64,000 nt of DNA from Mariniflexile gromovii (GTDB taxonomy: Bacteria > Bacteroidota > Bacteroidia > Flavobacteriales > Flavobacteriaceae): positions 1 through 64,000 of the forward strand of contig NZ_JAGJCB010000018.1 of NCBI RefSeq assembly GCF_017814435.1, in the 5' to 3' direction. Positions within the stretch are counted from its first letter, which is position 1; the number at the start of each line of letters is the position of its first letter. Below, piece after piece: positions 17,942 to 26,637 of the stretch. Under the pieces are notes generated by a model. It was not told the origin of the DNA. It worked only from the letters and a program-made list of their open reading frames with translations, and searched no databases. A program made the translations under genes and the position numbers.

Positions 17942-18945
17942 GATGATTTAAAAAACAAATTAGGAAAATGCGTTTCGGGGTTGTTTTTGAAAACGTTTAT
18001 AGCAAGTGTGGATTTTAAAAAACCATAACCATATCCAAAAAACTGGACTGTAATTGCCAATAACGATAAAACAGAAACCAGCAAGTTTTTAGTTGTATAT
18101 AACGCTATTAAAAACGCCAAAACAAAGTAAAACGCATAAAAAGCAATGAAAAACTTTATTTGGAAAAACAGTAAAAGTAACGAAACAACAAGCCCTAAAC
18201 TAAACACCGTTGGAAACCAATAAGTTATTTTTTTTGTTGAAGGATGCCAGTTATTTAAAATAGGGCGCACCAACCCAAACTTATGCACTTGCTTGTAAAA
18301 TTTACTCCAGGAAATACGTCGTTTATGATACACAAATGCTTCTGGAATAAGCTTTGTTTTAAAACCTAAATTCCAAAGGCGGATGGATAAATCGGGGTCT
18401 TCACCGGGATGGATAAAACCAAAACCACCTGAAGCTAAAAAAGCTTCCTTTGAAAGTCCCATATTGAAACTTCGTGGTTGAAACGTATCAACACTTTTTT
18501 TGTTGCCTCTAATACCACCGGTGGTGATAAAAGACGTCATTGAAAAATTAATGGCTTTTTGCAAATTGGTAAACGAATGGTGTGCCGCATCAGGACCGCC
18601 AAAACAATCTACGTAATTTGCTTTTAAACTTTTTTCAACTTCAAACAAATAGTTTTCAGGCAAAATACAATCGGAATCTAAAATAATAAAATAGTTGCCT
18701 TTTGCCTTTTGCATCCCAAAGTTTCTAGAGTCTCCAGGACCTGAATTTTCTTTGAAATAATATGAAATATCGAGCGAAGATGTAAAAGCATCCACCACTG
18801 CTTTAGATGATATGGTGGAGCCATCTTCAACAATAACAATTTCAAACTTAGTATCCGTTTTCAACCCAAAAAAACTTTGCAAAAGTTCTTGTGTTTCGTC
18901 CGGACGATTATAAACTGGAATGATGAATGAAAATTGTAATTGCAT
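17938..18945 (-). CDS. Family 2 glycosyltransferase with C-terminal membrane segments
   Basis: A 335-residue GT-A fold glycosyltransferase. The N-terminus 'FSIIPVYNRPDETQELL'-like block, the nucleotide-sugar site 'IVEDGS' (about 39-44) and the metal-binding 'IILDSDCILP' (DxD type, about 91-100) identify GT2. After the catalytic part, two or three hydrophobic segments (about 240-315) anchor it in the inner membrane. Acceptor and sugar cannot be inferred. It heads the operon with the YbbR protein and coaE, which says little about its substrate. It may act on an envelope polysaccharide or glycolipid. Confidence 0.87.
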   Translation of the reverse strand: MQLQFSFIIPVYNRPDETQELLQSFFGLKTDTKFEIVIVEDGSTISSKAVVDAFTSSLDISYYFKENSGPGDSRNFGMQKAKGNYFIILDSDCILPENYLFEVEKSLKANYVDCFGGPDAAHHSFTNLQKAINFSMTSFITTGGIRGNKKSVDTFQPRSFNMGLSKEAFLASGGFGFIHPGEDPDLSIRLWNLGFKTKLIPEAFVYHKRRISWSKFYKQVHKFGLVRPILNNWHPSTKKITYWFPTVFSLGLVVSLLLLFFQIKFFIAFYAFYFVLAFLIALYTTKNLLVSVLSLLAITVQFFGYGYGFLKSTLAINVFKNNPETHFPNLFFKSS

Positions 18946-18974
18946 AACACAAATGTAATTAAAGCAAACAAAAA

Positions 18975-18995
18975 AGCCACCTTATACAAGTGGCT
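18975..18995 (-). terminator. Rho-independent terminator after fabI
   Basis: AGCCAC (18975-18980) and GTGGCT (18990-18995) form a 6-bp stem with a nine-base loop. On the reverse strand it is followed by TTTTTTGTTT. It is the second hairpin past the fabI stop and the one with the proper T tract for leftward termination. Confidence 0.7.
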
Positions 18996-19011
18996 ATGTT
19001 TTTATTTTTTT

Positions 19012-19044
19012 AGACCTCACAGGTTTCAAAAACCTGTGTGGTCT
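19012..19044. repeat. 33-base palindromic REP-like repeat
   Basis: AGACCTCACAGGTTT (19012-19026) and its inverse copy ending at 19044 form a 15-bp stem with one mismatch around three bases. It lies 12 bases past the fabI stop. I recall near-identical 'cacaggttt..aaacctgtg' palindromes scattered between genes in many Flavobacteriaceae, so I treat it as a dispersed repeat that may also help stop transcription. Confidence 0.65.
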
Positions 19045-19055
19045 ATCTATATTTT

Positions 19056-19871
19056 TTATTCTTCTCCTACGAAAGTACTCATTACGGCATCACTCACACC
19101 CATGTTACTAAAACCGCCATCGTTATACAGGTTTTGTAAGGTGACGCGTTTTGTTAAATCGCTAAACAATGTTACGGTGTAGTTTGCACAATCTAAAGCT
19201 GTCGCATTACCAAGTGGCGACATTTTATCGGCATAGGCAATAAATCCGTCAAAACCTTTTACACCACTACCCGCAGTCGTTGGTGTTGGTGATTGTGAAA
19301 TGGTATTTACGCGCACTTTTTTGTCACGACCAAAGAAATACCCAAAACTACGTGCAATACTTTCTAAATATGCTTTATTATCGGCCATATCGTTATAATC
19401 TGGGAATACACGTTGCGCAGCCATATAACTTAATGCTACAATACTTCCCCACTCGTTCATAGCATCTTGCTTGTAAAGTGTTTGCATCACTTTATGGAAA
19501 GACATAGCAGAAACATCGGTTCCTTTTTGCGTCCAATCATAATTTTGGTCGGTATAGTGCTTTCCTTTTCTAACGTTTATAGACATCCCAATGGAATGTA
19601 AAACGAAATCTATTTTACCTCCAAGAATTTCCATAGATTGCTTCACCAAATTTTCTAAATCTTCTAAAGAAGTAGCATCAGCAGGAATAATTTGAGACCC
19701 TGTTTTTTCAGCTAACTCGTTAATTTGCCCCATACGCATGGCAACTGGTGCATTGGTTAAAACAAACGTTCCACCTTCTTCATGAACACGTTCTGCTGTT
19801 TTCCAAGCAATTGAATTTGAGTCTAATGCTCCAAAAATGATCCCTCTTTTTCCTTTCAGTAAATTATACAT
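19056..19871 (-). CDS. fabI: Enoyl-[acyl-carrier-protein] reductase [NADH]
   Basis: Reduces trans-2-enoyl-ACP in the last step of each fatty-acid elongation cycle, cytoplasmic. It is a 271-residue short-chain dehydrogenase-like protein with the FabI features. The N-terminal dinucleotide loop is 'IIFGALDSNSIAW' (11-23) and the catalytic residues are Tyr149, Tyr159 and Lys166 ('PDYNDMADNK', the Tyr-x6-Lys spacing of FabI). The C-terminus 'NLYNDGGFSNMGVS' is the usual end of the Bacteroidota enzyme. It is transcribed alone, with a palindrome and terminator downstream and a region of short tandem repeats upstream. Identification is secure. Confidence 0.96.
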   Translation of the reverse strand: MYNLLKGKRGIIFGALDSNSIAWKTAERVHEEGGTFVLTNAPVAMRMGQINELAEKTGSQIIPADATSLEDLENLVKQSMEILGGKIDFVLHSIGMSINVRKGKHYTDQNYDWTQKGTDVSAMSFHKVMQTLYKQDAMNEWGSIVALSYMAAQRVFPDYNDMADNKAYLESIARSFGYFFGRDKKVRVNTISQSPTPTTAGSGVKGFDGFIAYADKMSPLGNATALDCANYTVTLFSDLTKRVTLQNLYNDGGFSNMGVSDAVMSTFVGEE

Positions 19872-19956
19872 ATGCGTTAGTTTATATGTTGATTTGTTAA
19901 TTCGTTGATGTGCTGACTTATTGATTCGTCAGAGTTTCAAAGTCCAAAAATACTAA

Positions 19957-19992
19957 ACTTTATACTTTTAAACTTTATACTTTATACTTTTT
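19957..19992. repeat. Heptanucleotide tandem repeat (ACTTTAT-type) at the recN 3' end
   Basis: About five imperfect copies of ACTTTAT run from 19957 into the recN stop region. One copy has an extra A, and the last reads ACTTTTT. A different heptamer repeat occurs on the other side of recN at 21647-21680 and a third at 27425-27466. Confidence 0.7.
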
Positions 19993-21643
19993 AGTTCAAT
20001 AATTCTTTTGCGTGAGCTATGGCAGAAGACGACATCTCCAATCCACCAAGCATTTGAGCGATTTCAACAATGCGCTCGTCGTGGTTTAATTTCACCAAGT
20101 TTGTTTGCGTAACATTGTTAACATCTTCTTTAAATACTTTAAAATGCGAATGCCCTTTAGCTGCAATTTGCGGTAAATGGGTTATTGAAAATACCTGCAT
20201 GGTCTTGCTCATTTGCAACATGATATCACCCATTTTATTGGAGATTTCACCTGAAACACCCGTATCAATTTCATCAAACATGATGGTTGGTAACTGGATG
20301 TATTTTGCCAATACCGATTTTATGGCTAACATAATTCGAGACAATTCGCCGCCAGAAGCCGCTTTTTTAAGCTCGTTAAAATTCCCGCCTTTGTTGGCTG
20401 AAAATAAGAATGATAAATCGTCTTTTCCGTTAGCAAAAAATTCGGTACCGTAAACAACTTCTATTTTAAACTGGGCATTTGGCATACCCAAGGTAGCTAA
20501 AATAGCTTCCAATTGTTCTTTTAATTGCGGAATAACCTCTGTACGCTTATCATGGATGGCTTTTGAAACAACATCAAGCTCCACTTCTTTAGAAGTAATT
20601 TCCAAACGTTTTTTCTCGATAGCATCATCTAAATTTTCTGTAAATGCTACTTTTTCTTCCAGTTGATTTTTTATGTCGATTAATTCTGAAATACTAGTTA
20701 CTACATGCTTTTGCATCAAATTATGAAGCACACGTAATTTAGAATCTACAGCTTCCAATCGTTTGGGGTCTGCTTCCAAGTTTTCGTGCAACACATCAAC
20801 TTCTTTAAAAACATCATCCATTTCAATTAAACTACTATTTACTCTAGTGAATAAATCTTCGTATTTAGCAGCGTAGCTTGATAGTTTTTGAAATGTATTT
20901 TTTAAAGACGTTAAGGTTGGCAACACCCCTATTTGCTCTTCATTTAATAATTGATAGGCTTCAGAAAGTTTTTCTTTAATGCCCTCAATATTATTTAAAG
21001 TTTCGTATTCTTCTTCAAGCAATTCCAATTCGCCTTCCACTAAATTAGCTTCTACCAATTCATTTAATAAAAACGAATTATAATCGTGTTCTTTTATAGC
21101 TTCCGCTTGAAAATCCAAAAGTTCTTGAAGCTCTTTTTTTAATTTTTTATAAGATTTTAATTCTAATTTATATGTTTGAAGCGTTTCCTCATTGTTTGCT
21201 AAAGCATCAATAATTTGAAACTGAAACTCATTACTTATAAGTTGCAAGGTTTCGTGTTGTGAATGGATATCAATCAATCGTTCTCCTAATAATTGCAAAC
21301 TATTCAAATTTACGGGTGAATCGTTTACAAAAGCTCTCGATTTTCCTGAAGGCAATATCTCCCTACGGATGATGGTTTCATTTTCATAATCTAAATCTTC
21401 TGCTTTAAAAAGCGATTGAAGTTTGTAATTTGATATATTAAAAACCGCTTCAATGACACACTTTTCTTCGGTATTTTTTAAGCTGCTTAAATCGGCACGC
21501 TTCCCTAGAATTAAAGACAAACCACCTAAAAGTATGGATTTACCAGCACCAGTTTCACCTGTAATTATTGAAAAACCATCATTGAAATCTACATGAAGGT
21601 TATCAATTAATGCGTAATTTTTTATGGAAAGTGATGTTAACAT
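19991..21643 (-). CDS. recN: DNA repair protein RecN
   Basis: A 550-residue SMC-like ATPase of double-strand break repair, which tethers and presents broken ends to the RecF/RecA machinery. The Walker A motif is GETGAGKS (29-36) in the usual N-terminal 'IKNYALIDNLHVDF' context. The ABC signature and Walker B are in 'ASGGELSRIMLAIKSVLAK' and 'IMFDEIDTGVSGEIS' in the C-terminal third. The middle (about 150-370) is coiled coil with heptad-like Leu/Glu/Lys content. Length is typical. It is last in the bamD-rpoZ-coaBC-porD cluster, 42 bases after porD, with that gap consisting of short tandem repeats. Confidence 0.96.
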   Translation of the reverse strand: MLTSLSIKNYALIDNLHVDFNDGFSIITGETGAGKSILLGGLSLILGKRADLSSLKNTEEKCVIEAVFNISNYKLQSLFKAEDLDYENETIIRREILPSGKSRAFVNDSPVNLNSLQLLGERLIDIHSQHETLQLISNEFQFQIIDALANNEETLQTYKLELKSYKKLKKELQELLDFQAEAIKEHDYNSFLLNELVEANLVEGELELLEEEYETLNNIEGIKEKLSEAYQLLNEEQIGVLPTLTSLKNTFQKLSSYAAKYEDLFTRVNSSLIEMDDVFKEVDVLHENLEADPKRLEAVDSKLRVLHNLMQKHVVTSISELIDIKNQLEEKVAFTENLDDAIEKKRLEITSKEVELDVVSKAIHDKRTEVIPQLKEQLEAILATLGMPNAQFKIEVVYGTEFFANGKDDLSFLFSANKGGNFNELKKAASGGELSRIMLAIKSVLAKYIQLPTIMFDEIDTGVSGEISNKMGDIMLQMSKTMQVFSITHLPQIAAKGHSHFKVFKEDVNNVTQTNLVKLNHDERIVEIAQMLGGLEMSSSAIAHAKELLN

Positions 21644-21646
21644 GGA

Positions 21647-21680
21647 AGTTAAAAGTTGTAAGTTAAAAGTTAAAAGTTGG
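21647..21680. repeat. Heptanucleotide tandem repeat (AGTTAAA-type) between porD and recN
   Basis: Nearly five consecutive 7-base units (AGTTAAA, AGTTGTA, AGTTAAA, AGTTAAA, AGTTGG) fill almost the whole gap between the recN start and the porD stop. Slipped-strand length change here would alter recN spacing without touching its coding sequence. Confidence 0.75.
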
Positions 21681-21685
21681 TTTGC

Positions 21686-22573
21686 TTAAAACTTGATATT
21701 CTGCCATTTGCTATTGTACATGGGCGCTACCTTTTGAAGCGTTTCTTTTACACTGGCTATGTTTACGTTAGGACCGCCACTAAAAATTTGTTCTATTTCA
21801 TCTGCCTTCGCATCAAAAAAAGTTCGAAGTAAAAAGGAATTTGGTCTACGCGTGTTCATAACCTGAAATTGTTTTAAAGACGCCGCTATTTGCTCTTTAC
21901 CTTCTTTTGTGTTATTGCTCATAACATCCAAACCTTTACGGTGGTACGTGTACATAACATCCTTATATTCTTTATAGGTTGGCGACAAAATATTGTCTAT
22001 AAGTGCAAACCGGCTTTGTAAGCCATCTGCCAATTTCCAACCTTTAAAATTACCTTGTTGTGAGTAATTAACAATGGTTTGGGCTTGTTGAAAATACGGA
22101 TCGCCGCCGTTTGGAGAAAAAGATTCGGCATCTAAACCTAAAATCATATGGATGTGAAATGCCAAAACAGATACTAAATTAGATTCGAATTGTGTTGGAC
22201 TGAAAATTAAATTTTGAAATTCTAAATATGTGAAATTAAAATCTTTATCGTTGAAATTATAAATTGGAGTAGTAAATGAAGAACCATAAACAGGTCTAGA
22301 CGATTGCACTTGCAATGATGCTTGAAATAATTCACCACTGTAATTCACTACATTCACTACCATGCTGCAATCTATACGCTCTTGGGCAGCAAAGGTTTTT
22401 TTTGTCCATTTTGTATTGTTAACAAACTCTTTTAATTGTTTTTCTAAAGTTTTAAAAATTTGCAGATTTTCATTACCAGTTTGTTGGGCATTTACAACCA
22501 CATCGCAGTTTAACTCTTGTGAAAAACCTACAACTCCTAAACTGAATATTAAAACTATAAGTATGTTACGCAT
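21686..22573 (-). CDS. porD: DUF4835 family protein, type IX secretion component PorD
   Basis: A 295-residue exported protein with a signal peptide (about 1-18, ending GFSQ). It matches the DUF4835 family: 'LNCDVVVNAQQT' just after the signal, 'FTTPIYNFNDKDFNFTYLEFQNLIFSPTQFESNLVSVLAFH' in the middle and 'FFDAKADEIEQIFSGGP' near the end. The Porphyromonas gingivalis member PorD is required for type IX secretion, although its exact place in the machine is not clear. It sits between coaBC (8-base overlap) and recN, an order I recall as conserved in Flavobacteriaceae. Presence of T9SS fits the sorting tail seen on the sugar dehydrogenase at 39009. Confidence 0.85.
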   Translation of the reverse strand: MRNILIVLIFSLGVVGFSQELNCDVVVNAQQTGNENLQIFKTLEKQLKEFVNNTKWTKKTFAAQERIDCSMVVNVVNYSGELFQASLQVQSSRPVYGSSFTTPIYNFNDKDFNFTYLEFQNLIFSPTQFESNLVSVLAFHIHMILGLDAESFSPNGGDPYFQQAQTIVNYSQQGNFKGWKLADGLQSRFALIDNILSPTYKEYKDVMYTYHRKGLDVMSNNTKEGKEQIAASLKQFQVMNTRRPNSFLLRTFFDAKADEIEQIFSGGPNVNIASVKETLQKVAPMYNSKWQNIKF

Positions 22574-23777
22574 TAATTTGTTCTAAGATTTTATTTAATA
22601 AATCGCTGGCAACCTCTGCTTTCGATTTTAACTGAAACTCGGTTACGGTTTCGTCTGCATCAATAAAAGTTACTTTATTTGTTTCACTTTTAAAACCAGC
22701 ACCTGCATCGTTTAACGAATTTAAAACAATTAAATTTAAATTCTTTCTTTTTAATTTGTCTTTTGCGTTTTCCAGTTCGTTATTGGTTTCTAATGCAAAC
22801 CCCACTAAGTACTGATTGGTTTTAATGACACCCAATGACGCTAAAATATCTTTTGTTTTTTCTAGCTCTAAAGTTAACGTTGCTTCTTTCTTTTTTATTT
22901 TTTGTGAAGTGACTTCTTTTGGTTTGTAATCTGCTACTGCTGCTGAAAGTATGGCAACATCAACTGTTTTGAAATGCTGGTGAACCGCGTTATACATAGC
23001 ATCTGCACTAACAACTGGGATGACATTTATAAGACTGTTAGCTACTTTTTCGTACGTTGGTCCCGTAATTAAAATGACCTCAGCACCCAAGTTTGCCGAT
23101 ACTTTTGCTATCTCAAACCCCATTTTTCCACTGGAATGATTGCCAATAAACCGAACAGGATCAATAGCTTCATAAGTTGGTCCTGCGGTGATAAGTACTT
23201 TTTTTCCTTTTAAGGGAAGTTTATCTAAAATATCGTTTTCAATAAAAGTTACAATATCTTCAGGTTCTGCCATTCTACCCTCGCCTATCAAACCACTTGC
23301 AAGTTCTCCATTGGTAGCGGGAATCATAATATTTCCGTAGGTTTTTAAGATTTTAAAGGAGCGCAATGTGCTTTCATGCTTGTACATATCCAAATCCATG
23401 GCTGGAGCAAAATACACGGGGCATTTAGCCGATAAATAGGTTGCCAACAACAAATTATCGCAAACGCCATTTGCCATTTTTGATAAGGTATTTGCGGTGG
23501 CTGGAGCTATAACGAAAAAATCTGCCCACAAACCTAAATCTACATGGTTATTCCACACAGCGTTATCATCTTCTTCATTGGTAAACGATGAAAAAACTGG
23601 ATGTTTTGAAAGTGTTGATAAGGTTAAAGGTGTAATAAAATCTTTAGAAGCAGGCGTCATAACGACTTTTACGTTAGCACCCAATTTTACAAACAACCTT
23701 ACAAGAGAAGCTGTTTTGTAAGCGGCAATACCACCACTAATTCCTAATAGTATGTTCTTGCCGCTTAATATTGACAT
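22566..23777 (-). CDS. coaBC: Bifunctional phosphopantothenoylcysteine decarboxylase / phosphopantothenate-cysteine ligase
   Basis: Catalyses two consecutive steps of coenzyme A synthesis: cysteine addition to 4'-phosphopantothenate and decarboxylation of the product. It has 403 residues in the usual order, with an N-terminal flavoprotein CoaC domain (about 1-185). That domain has 'GISGGIAAYK', the active-site His in 'NNHVDLGLWAD' and 'PATANTLSKMANGVCDNLL'. The C-terminal CoaB domain carries 'VLITAGPTYEAIDPVRFIGNHSSGKMG', 'AAVADYKP' and 'LVGFALETN'. It lies 11 bases after rpoZ and overlaps porD by eight bases. coaE, the last enzyme of the pathway, is at 16398. Confidence 0.96.
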   Translation of the reverse strand: MSILSGKNILLGISGGIAAYKTASLVRLFVKLGANVKVVMTPASKDFITPLTLSTLSKHPVFSSFTNEEDDNAVWNNHVDLGLWADFFVIAPATANTLSKMANGVCDNLLLATYLSAKCPVYFAPAMDLDMYKHESTLRSFKILKTYGNIMIPATNGELASGLIGEGRMAEPEDIVTFIENDILDKLPLKGKKVLITAGPTYEAIDPVRFIGNHSSGKMGFEIAKVSANLGAEVILITGPTYEKVANSLINVIPVVSADAMYNAVHQHFKTVDVAILSAAVADYKPKEVTSQKIKKKEATLTLELEKTKDILASLGVIKTNQYLVGFALETNNELENAKDKLKRKNLNLIVLNSLNDAGAGFKSETNKVTFIDADETVTEFQLKSKAEVASDLLNKILEQINA

Positions 23778-23788
23778 TTTAAAAAAGT

Positions 23789-24115
23789 TTACTGATTATC
23801 TTCCTCAGTATTTCTAAAATATATTTTATCTGTTAACCATTCTTGAACAGCTAAAGCATGTGGTTTTGGTAATTTTTCGTAAAATTTAGAAACCTCTATT
23901 TGCTCTTTATTTTCAAAGATCTCTTCTAAACTATCGTTGTAAGTAGCAAATTCCTCTAACTTATCGATAAGTTCTTTTTTAATCTCTGTGTTAATCTGTT
24001 CAGCACGTCTTGCTATGATTGAAATTGACTCGTAGATGTTCTCTGTTGGTTCGTCAATTTGGTTTCTGTCGTACGTGATGGTATTAACAGGTGCATTGGT
24101 TTTCTTTAAATCCAT
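23789..24115 (-). CDS. rpoZ: RNA polymerase omega subunit, Bacteroidota type
   Basis: A 108-residue protein of the RpoZ/Rpb6 family. The core 'NIYESISIIARRAEQINTEIKKEL' (about 27-50) is the conserved helix that clamps the beta' subunit. The rest, 'KFYEKLPKPHALAVQEWLTDKIYFR', is the Bacteroidota-specific extension. It assists RNA polymerase assembly. It lies 12 bases after bamD and 11 before coaBC, in one leftward operon. The family is small and divergent, but gene order (bamD-rpoZ-coaBC) strongly supports it. Confidence 0.88.
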   Translation of the reverse strand: MDLKKTNAPVNTITYDRNQIDEPTENIYESISIIARRAEQINTEIKKELIDKLEEFATYNDSLEEIFENKEQIEVSKFYEKLPKPHALAVQEWLTDKIYFRNTEEDNQ

Positions 24116-24127
24116 TGTCTTTGTTAT

Positions 24128-24955
24128 TTAACTTTTAGTGCTATATTTTTTTAATTGTTCATTTAATTCAATCGCCATTTTTTCAACTTCTTCTTTATGT
24201 TTAGAATTAGCATATGCTTTTTTAAATGAATCGTGGTATTCTTTAGCTTTTTCCAAACGGTTTTTCTTTAAGGGAATAAGGCCATTAACTGTATTTTTGT
24301 ATTCAATACTATTAACGGCTAGTTTATACGCCGCATCAAATCTTAAAAACAAAGCTTCTTCTCGCAATGTAGAACCTGGGAAATCGAACATAAAATTATC
24401 AAACGACCTTACAGATGCAGGATAATCGGAAATAGTATTGTATTGCTTGGCTATTTCAAAAGCTTTCTTCTCTAACTTAAAATCTAATTCTTTAACTAGT
24501 TTGTTAGCTTCTGAAAGATGCTCAGATTCTGGAAACAAATTGATGAATTCTTGTAGCTTCTCAATAGCCGATTTTGTTTCTTTTTGGTCCTTACTGTAAA
24601 CTGGAGATAGCATATAATAACTCTTAGCACTTAAAAAAGATGCTTCTTCCCGTTTTTCACTATTAGGGTAACTAGATGCAAAACGTTCAAACTGATATCC
24701 TGCCGTATAAAAATCTTTCATTTGATAAAAAGAATTTGAATACAAATACATAAGCTTTTCTGCTTGGGGCTTACCTCTATAACTAGGTACTATTTGCGCA
24801 AATAATTTATTGGCCTTAGAAAATTTACCTTCGTTATATAGGTCTTCTCCCATTTTAAACTTAGTGGCAATATCTTCATTTTTTAATGCTTTTTGATATT
24901 CGCTACAAGAGCTTAAAAGTGTGATAGTTATTAATATGTAAAGAAATCTATTCAT
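24128..24955 (-). CDS. bamD: Outer membrane protein assembly factor BamD
   Basis: A 275-residue lipoprotein of the BAM complex that inserts beta-barrel proteins into the outer membrane. The signal ends in a lipobox with Cys17 (LSSC). The rest is tetratricopeptide-like: 'GEDLYNEGKFSKANKLFAQIVPSYRGKP', 'AGYQFERFASSYPNSEKREEASFLSAKSYY' and 'AIEKLQEFINLFPESEHLSEA' are successive TPR helices with the PxS/PGS turns typical of BamD. It heads the bamD-rpoZ-coaBC-porD-recN cluster. With three SurA-like chaperones nearby it forms the local outer-membrane assembly set. Confidence 0.94.
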   Translation of the reverse strand: MNRFLYILITITLLSSCSEYQKALKNEDIATKFKMGEDLYNEGKFSKANKLFAQIVPSYRGKPQAEKLMYLYSNSFYQMKDFYTAGYQFERFASSYPNSEKREEASFLSAKSYYMLSPVYSKDQKETKSAIEKLQEFINLFPESEHLSEANKLVKELDFKLEKKAFEIAKQYNTISDYPASVRSFDNFMFDFPGSTLREEALFLRFDAAYKLAVNSIEYKNTVNGLIPLKKNRLEKAKEYHDSFKKAYANSKHKEEVEKMAIELNEQLKKYSTKS

Positions 24956-25060
24956 ATGAGAATTAACATCTGCTTTTTAAAGGTCATATGCAATCGCTAC
25001 ATTTTTAATGCTATTCAAAAGAATATTGTAATTGCGATTTCATAGTTTTGAAACAAGATG

Positions 25061-25068
25061 CAAAATTA
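25061..25068 (-). promoter_or_regulatory. Possible -7 element for the bamD operon
   Basis: The reverse strand reads TAATTTTG, an exact TAnnTTTG match, about 106 bases before the bamD ATG and followed by CATC. No convincing -33 TTTG is seen at the right distance, so this is only moderately supported. Confidence 0.45.
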
Positions 25069-25180
25069 AGTTATTAATATGGATTTTAAAAATATTATTT
25101 TACCGCTAAAATAATGGCTTAAATACAGCAATCATAAGGATTAAGTAATATTTAACAGATATATGAAATTAACTTAGCTC

Positions 25181-26059
25181 TTAAAACTTTTCCACAAACA
25201 ATTTGATTTTCTCTTTTAGTGCATTTGAAGCTGGCACCAAAGGCAACCTTACTCTGTCTTTACACAACCCTAATGCTTCAAAAACCGCTTTAATACCAGC
25301 AGGATTATTTTCTTCAAAAATATAGCCGATAACATCCATTAACCTGAAGTGCAGTTTATAAGCGTCTTTTGCTTTTCCGTTTAACCCTAAACGAATCATT
25401 TCTGAAAATTCTTTAGGAAACCCTTGACCTATTACTGAAATGACGCCGGCACCTCCTGCCAATACAACACCTAAAGCTAAATCGTCATCTCCAGAAATTA
25501 TTAAAAAATCTTCTGGCTTGTTTTTAATTAACTCCAAATATTGAGAAACATTGTTCCCTGCCTCTTTTACGGCAACAATATTTTTAAAATCGTTGGCCAA
25601 TCTTAAGGTTGTTTCAACTTCCATATTTTTAGAAGTACGTCCAGGAACATTATATAGAATAATATCAATAGGTGACGCTTCAGAGATTGCTTTGAAATGC
25701 TGATAAATTCCTTCTTGAGTTGGCTTACTATAATATGGAGATACCGATAAAATAGCATCGATATTACTTAAATCTGTAGATTTTATTTCTTCTATAACCT
25801 GAGCTGTATTATTTCCACCAATCCCTAAAACCATAGGCACGCGCCCCATATTCGCTTTAGATATAGTTTCAATAACTTCCTTTTTTTCTTGCTTAGAAAT
25901 GGTAACACTTTCGCCTGTAGTACCACATACCACAAGATATTCTACGCCATTCTCAATATTGAAATTCACTATGCTTGTTAAGGCATCATGATCTATCGTT
26001 AAATCTGATTTAAAAGGTGTAACCAATGCAACTCCAGTTCCTAGAAACTTACTATTCAT
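25181..26059 (-). CDS. dapA: 4-hydroxy-tetrahydrodipicolinate synthase
   Basis: Condenses pyruvate with aspartate semialdehyde, the first committed step to diaminopimelate and lysine. The 292-residue (beta/alpha)8 enzyme shows '[10 protein letters not shown]' at the N-terminus and '[17 protein letters not shown]' with the Thr-Thr pair. The catalytic Tyr is in '[12 protein letters not shown]' and the Schiff-base lysine in '[11 protein letters not shown]'. The C-terminal '[14 protein letters not shown]' is also typical. ATG at 26059 overlaps the end of the upstream DUF6913 gene by eight bases. dapF is at 44384, so the pathway is dispersed. Confidence 0.96.
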   Translation of the reverse strand: MNSKFLGTGVALVTPFKSDLTIDHDALTSIVNFNIENGVEYLVVCGTTGESVTISKQEKKEVIETISKANMGRVPMVLGIGGNNTAQVIEEIKSTDLSNIDAILSVSPYYSKPTQEGIYQHFKAISEASPIDIILYNVPGRTSKNMEVETTLRLANDFKNIVAVKEAGNNVSQYLELIKNKPEDFLIISGDDDLALGVVLAGGAGVISVIGQGFPKEFSEMIRLGLNGKAKDAYKLHFRLMDVIGYIFEENNPAGIKAVFEALGLCKDRVRLPLVPASNALKEKIKLFVEKF

Positions 26060-26579
26060 TTTTAATTTTTTTTAATATAGTTAGGTATTTAAAAACTTCA
26101 TCTTTAAATACGTTAAATTCTTTTAGGTTTGTTTTAACAATTAAATCGTTAATCCGTTCGTCTGTTTGCAATAAACCTACCTTAAATTCAGCCTTAGATT
26201 TGGCCGTAAGCAATTTTAGCTCGGTAATATCAGCTTCGTAATAACTAATTAAAACATCGAATTTAGTATCCAAAAAGGTTTGCAATTCGCTATTTTTTAT
26301 AGCGCCTTTCCATCCAAAATCATCTGGATTAAAACAAACATCCCAAGATTTAAGTGTTTCTTTTTTATTTGAAGAAAACGCTATAACCTTTAACTTATTT
26401 GGTTTAACCTTTAAACAAGATGCCAATGTATTAAACTGTTCAAAATTATCTAACTCATCTAAATTAAAGATAATCCCTAAACTTTCAACCTGCTTACCTG
26501 AAACATTTACATAACGTTCAGACAACAATTTATTGATGTGTTTTTTAATAGATTTTTCTTTAAAACCTTTTAAAATCAT
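26052..26579 (-). CDS. DUF6913 family protein of unknown function
   Basis: A 175-residue cytoplasmic protein. It begins with a basic helix '[20 protein letters not shown]'. It then shows alternating strands and helices ('[18 protein letters not shown]', '[31 protein letters not shown]', '[18 protein letters not shown]', '[19 protein letters not shown]') that resemble a Rossmann-like or TIR-like alpha/beta fold. I recall this family directly upstream of dapA in Flavobacteriaceae, with no known function. It overlaps dapA by eight bases, so the two are co-translated. Its role may relate to lysine or wall synthesis, but only context suggests that. Confidence 0.72.
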   Translation of the reverse strand: MILKGFKEKSIKKHINKLLSERYVNVSGKQVESLGIIFNLDELDNFEQFNTLASCLKVKPNKLKVIAFSSNKKETLKSWDVCFNPDDFGWKGAIKNSELQTFLDTKFDVLISYYEADITELKLLTAKSKAEFKVGLLQTDERINDLIVKTNLKEFNVFKDEVFKYLTILKKIKNE

Positions 26580-26597
26580 TTATCTTTATACTTTGGG

Positions 26598-26605
26598 CAA
26601 AGGTA
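26598..26605 (-). promoter_or_regulatory. -7 element for the DUF6913-dapA operon
   Basis: The reverse strand reads TACCTTTG followed by CCC, an exact TAnnTTTG match 19 bases before the ATG at 26579. The -33 region is T-rich but has no clean TTTG at 18-20 bases. Confidence 0.5.
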
Positions 26606-26637
26606 ACAAAAGTACACTCAAAAAATCTATTAAAAAT

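Noticed and set aside
18950-18957. TACATTTG (reverse strand) as promoter of the glycosyltransferase operon
   Set aside because: The -7 match ends only four bases before the ATG, which would give a leaderless mRNA, and no -33 box is present.
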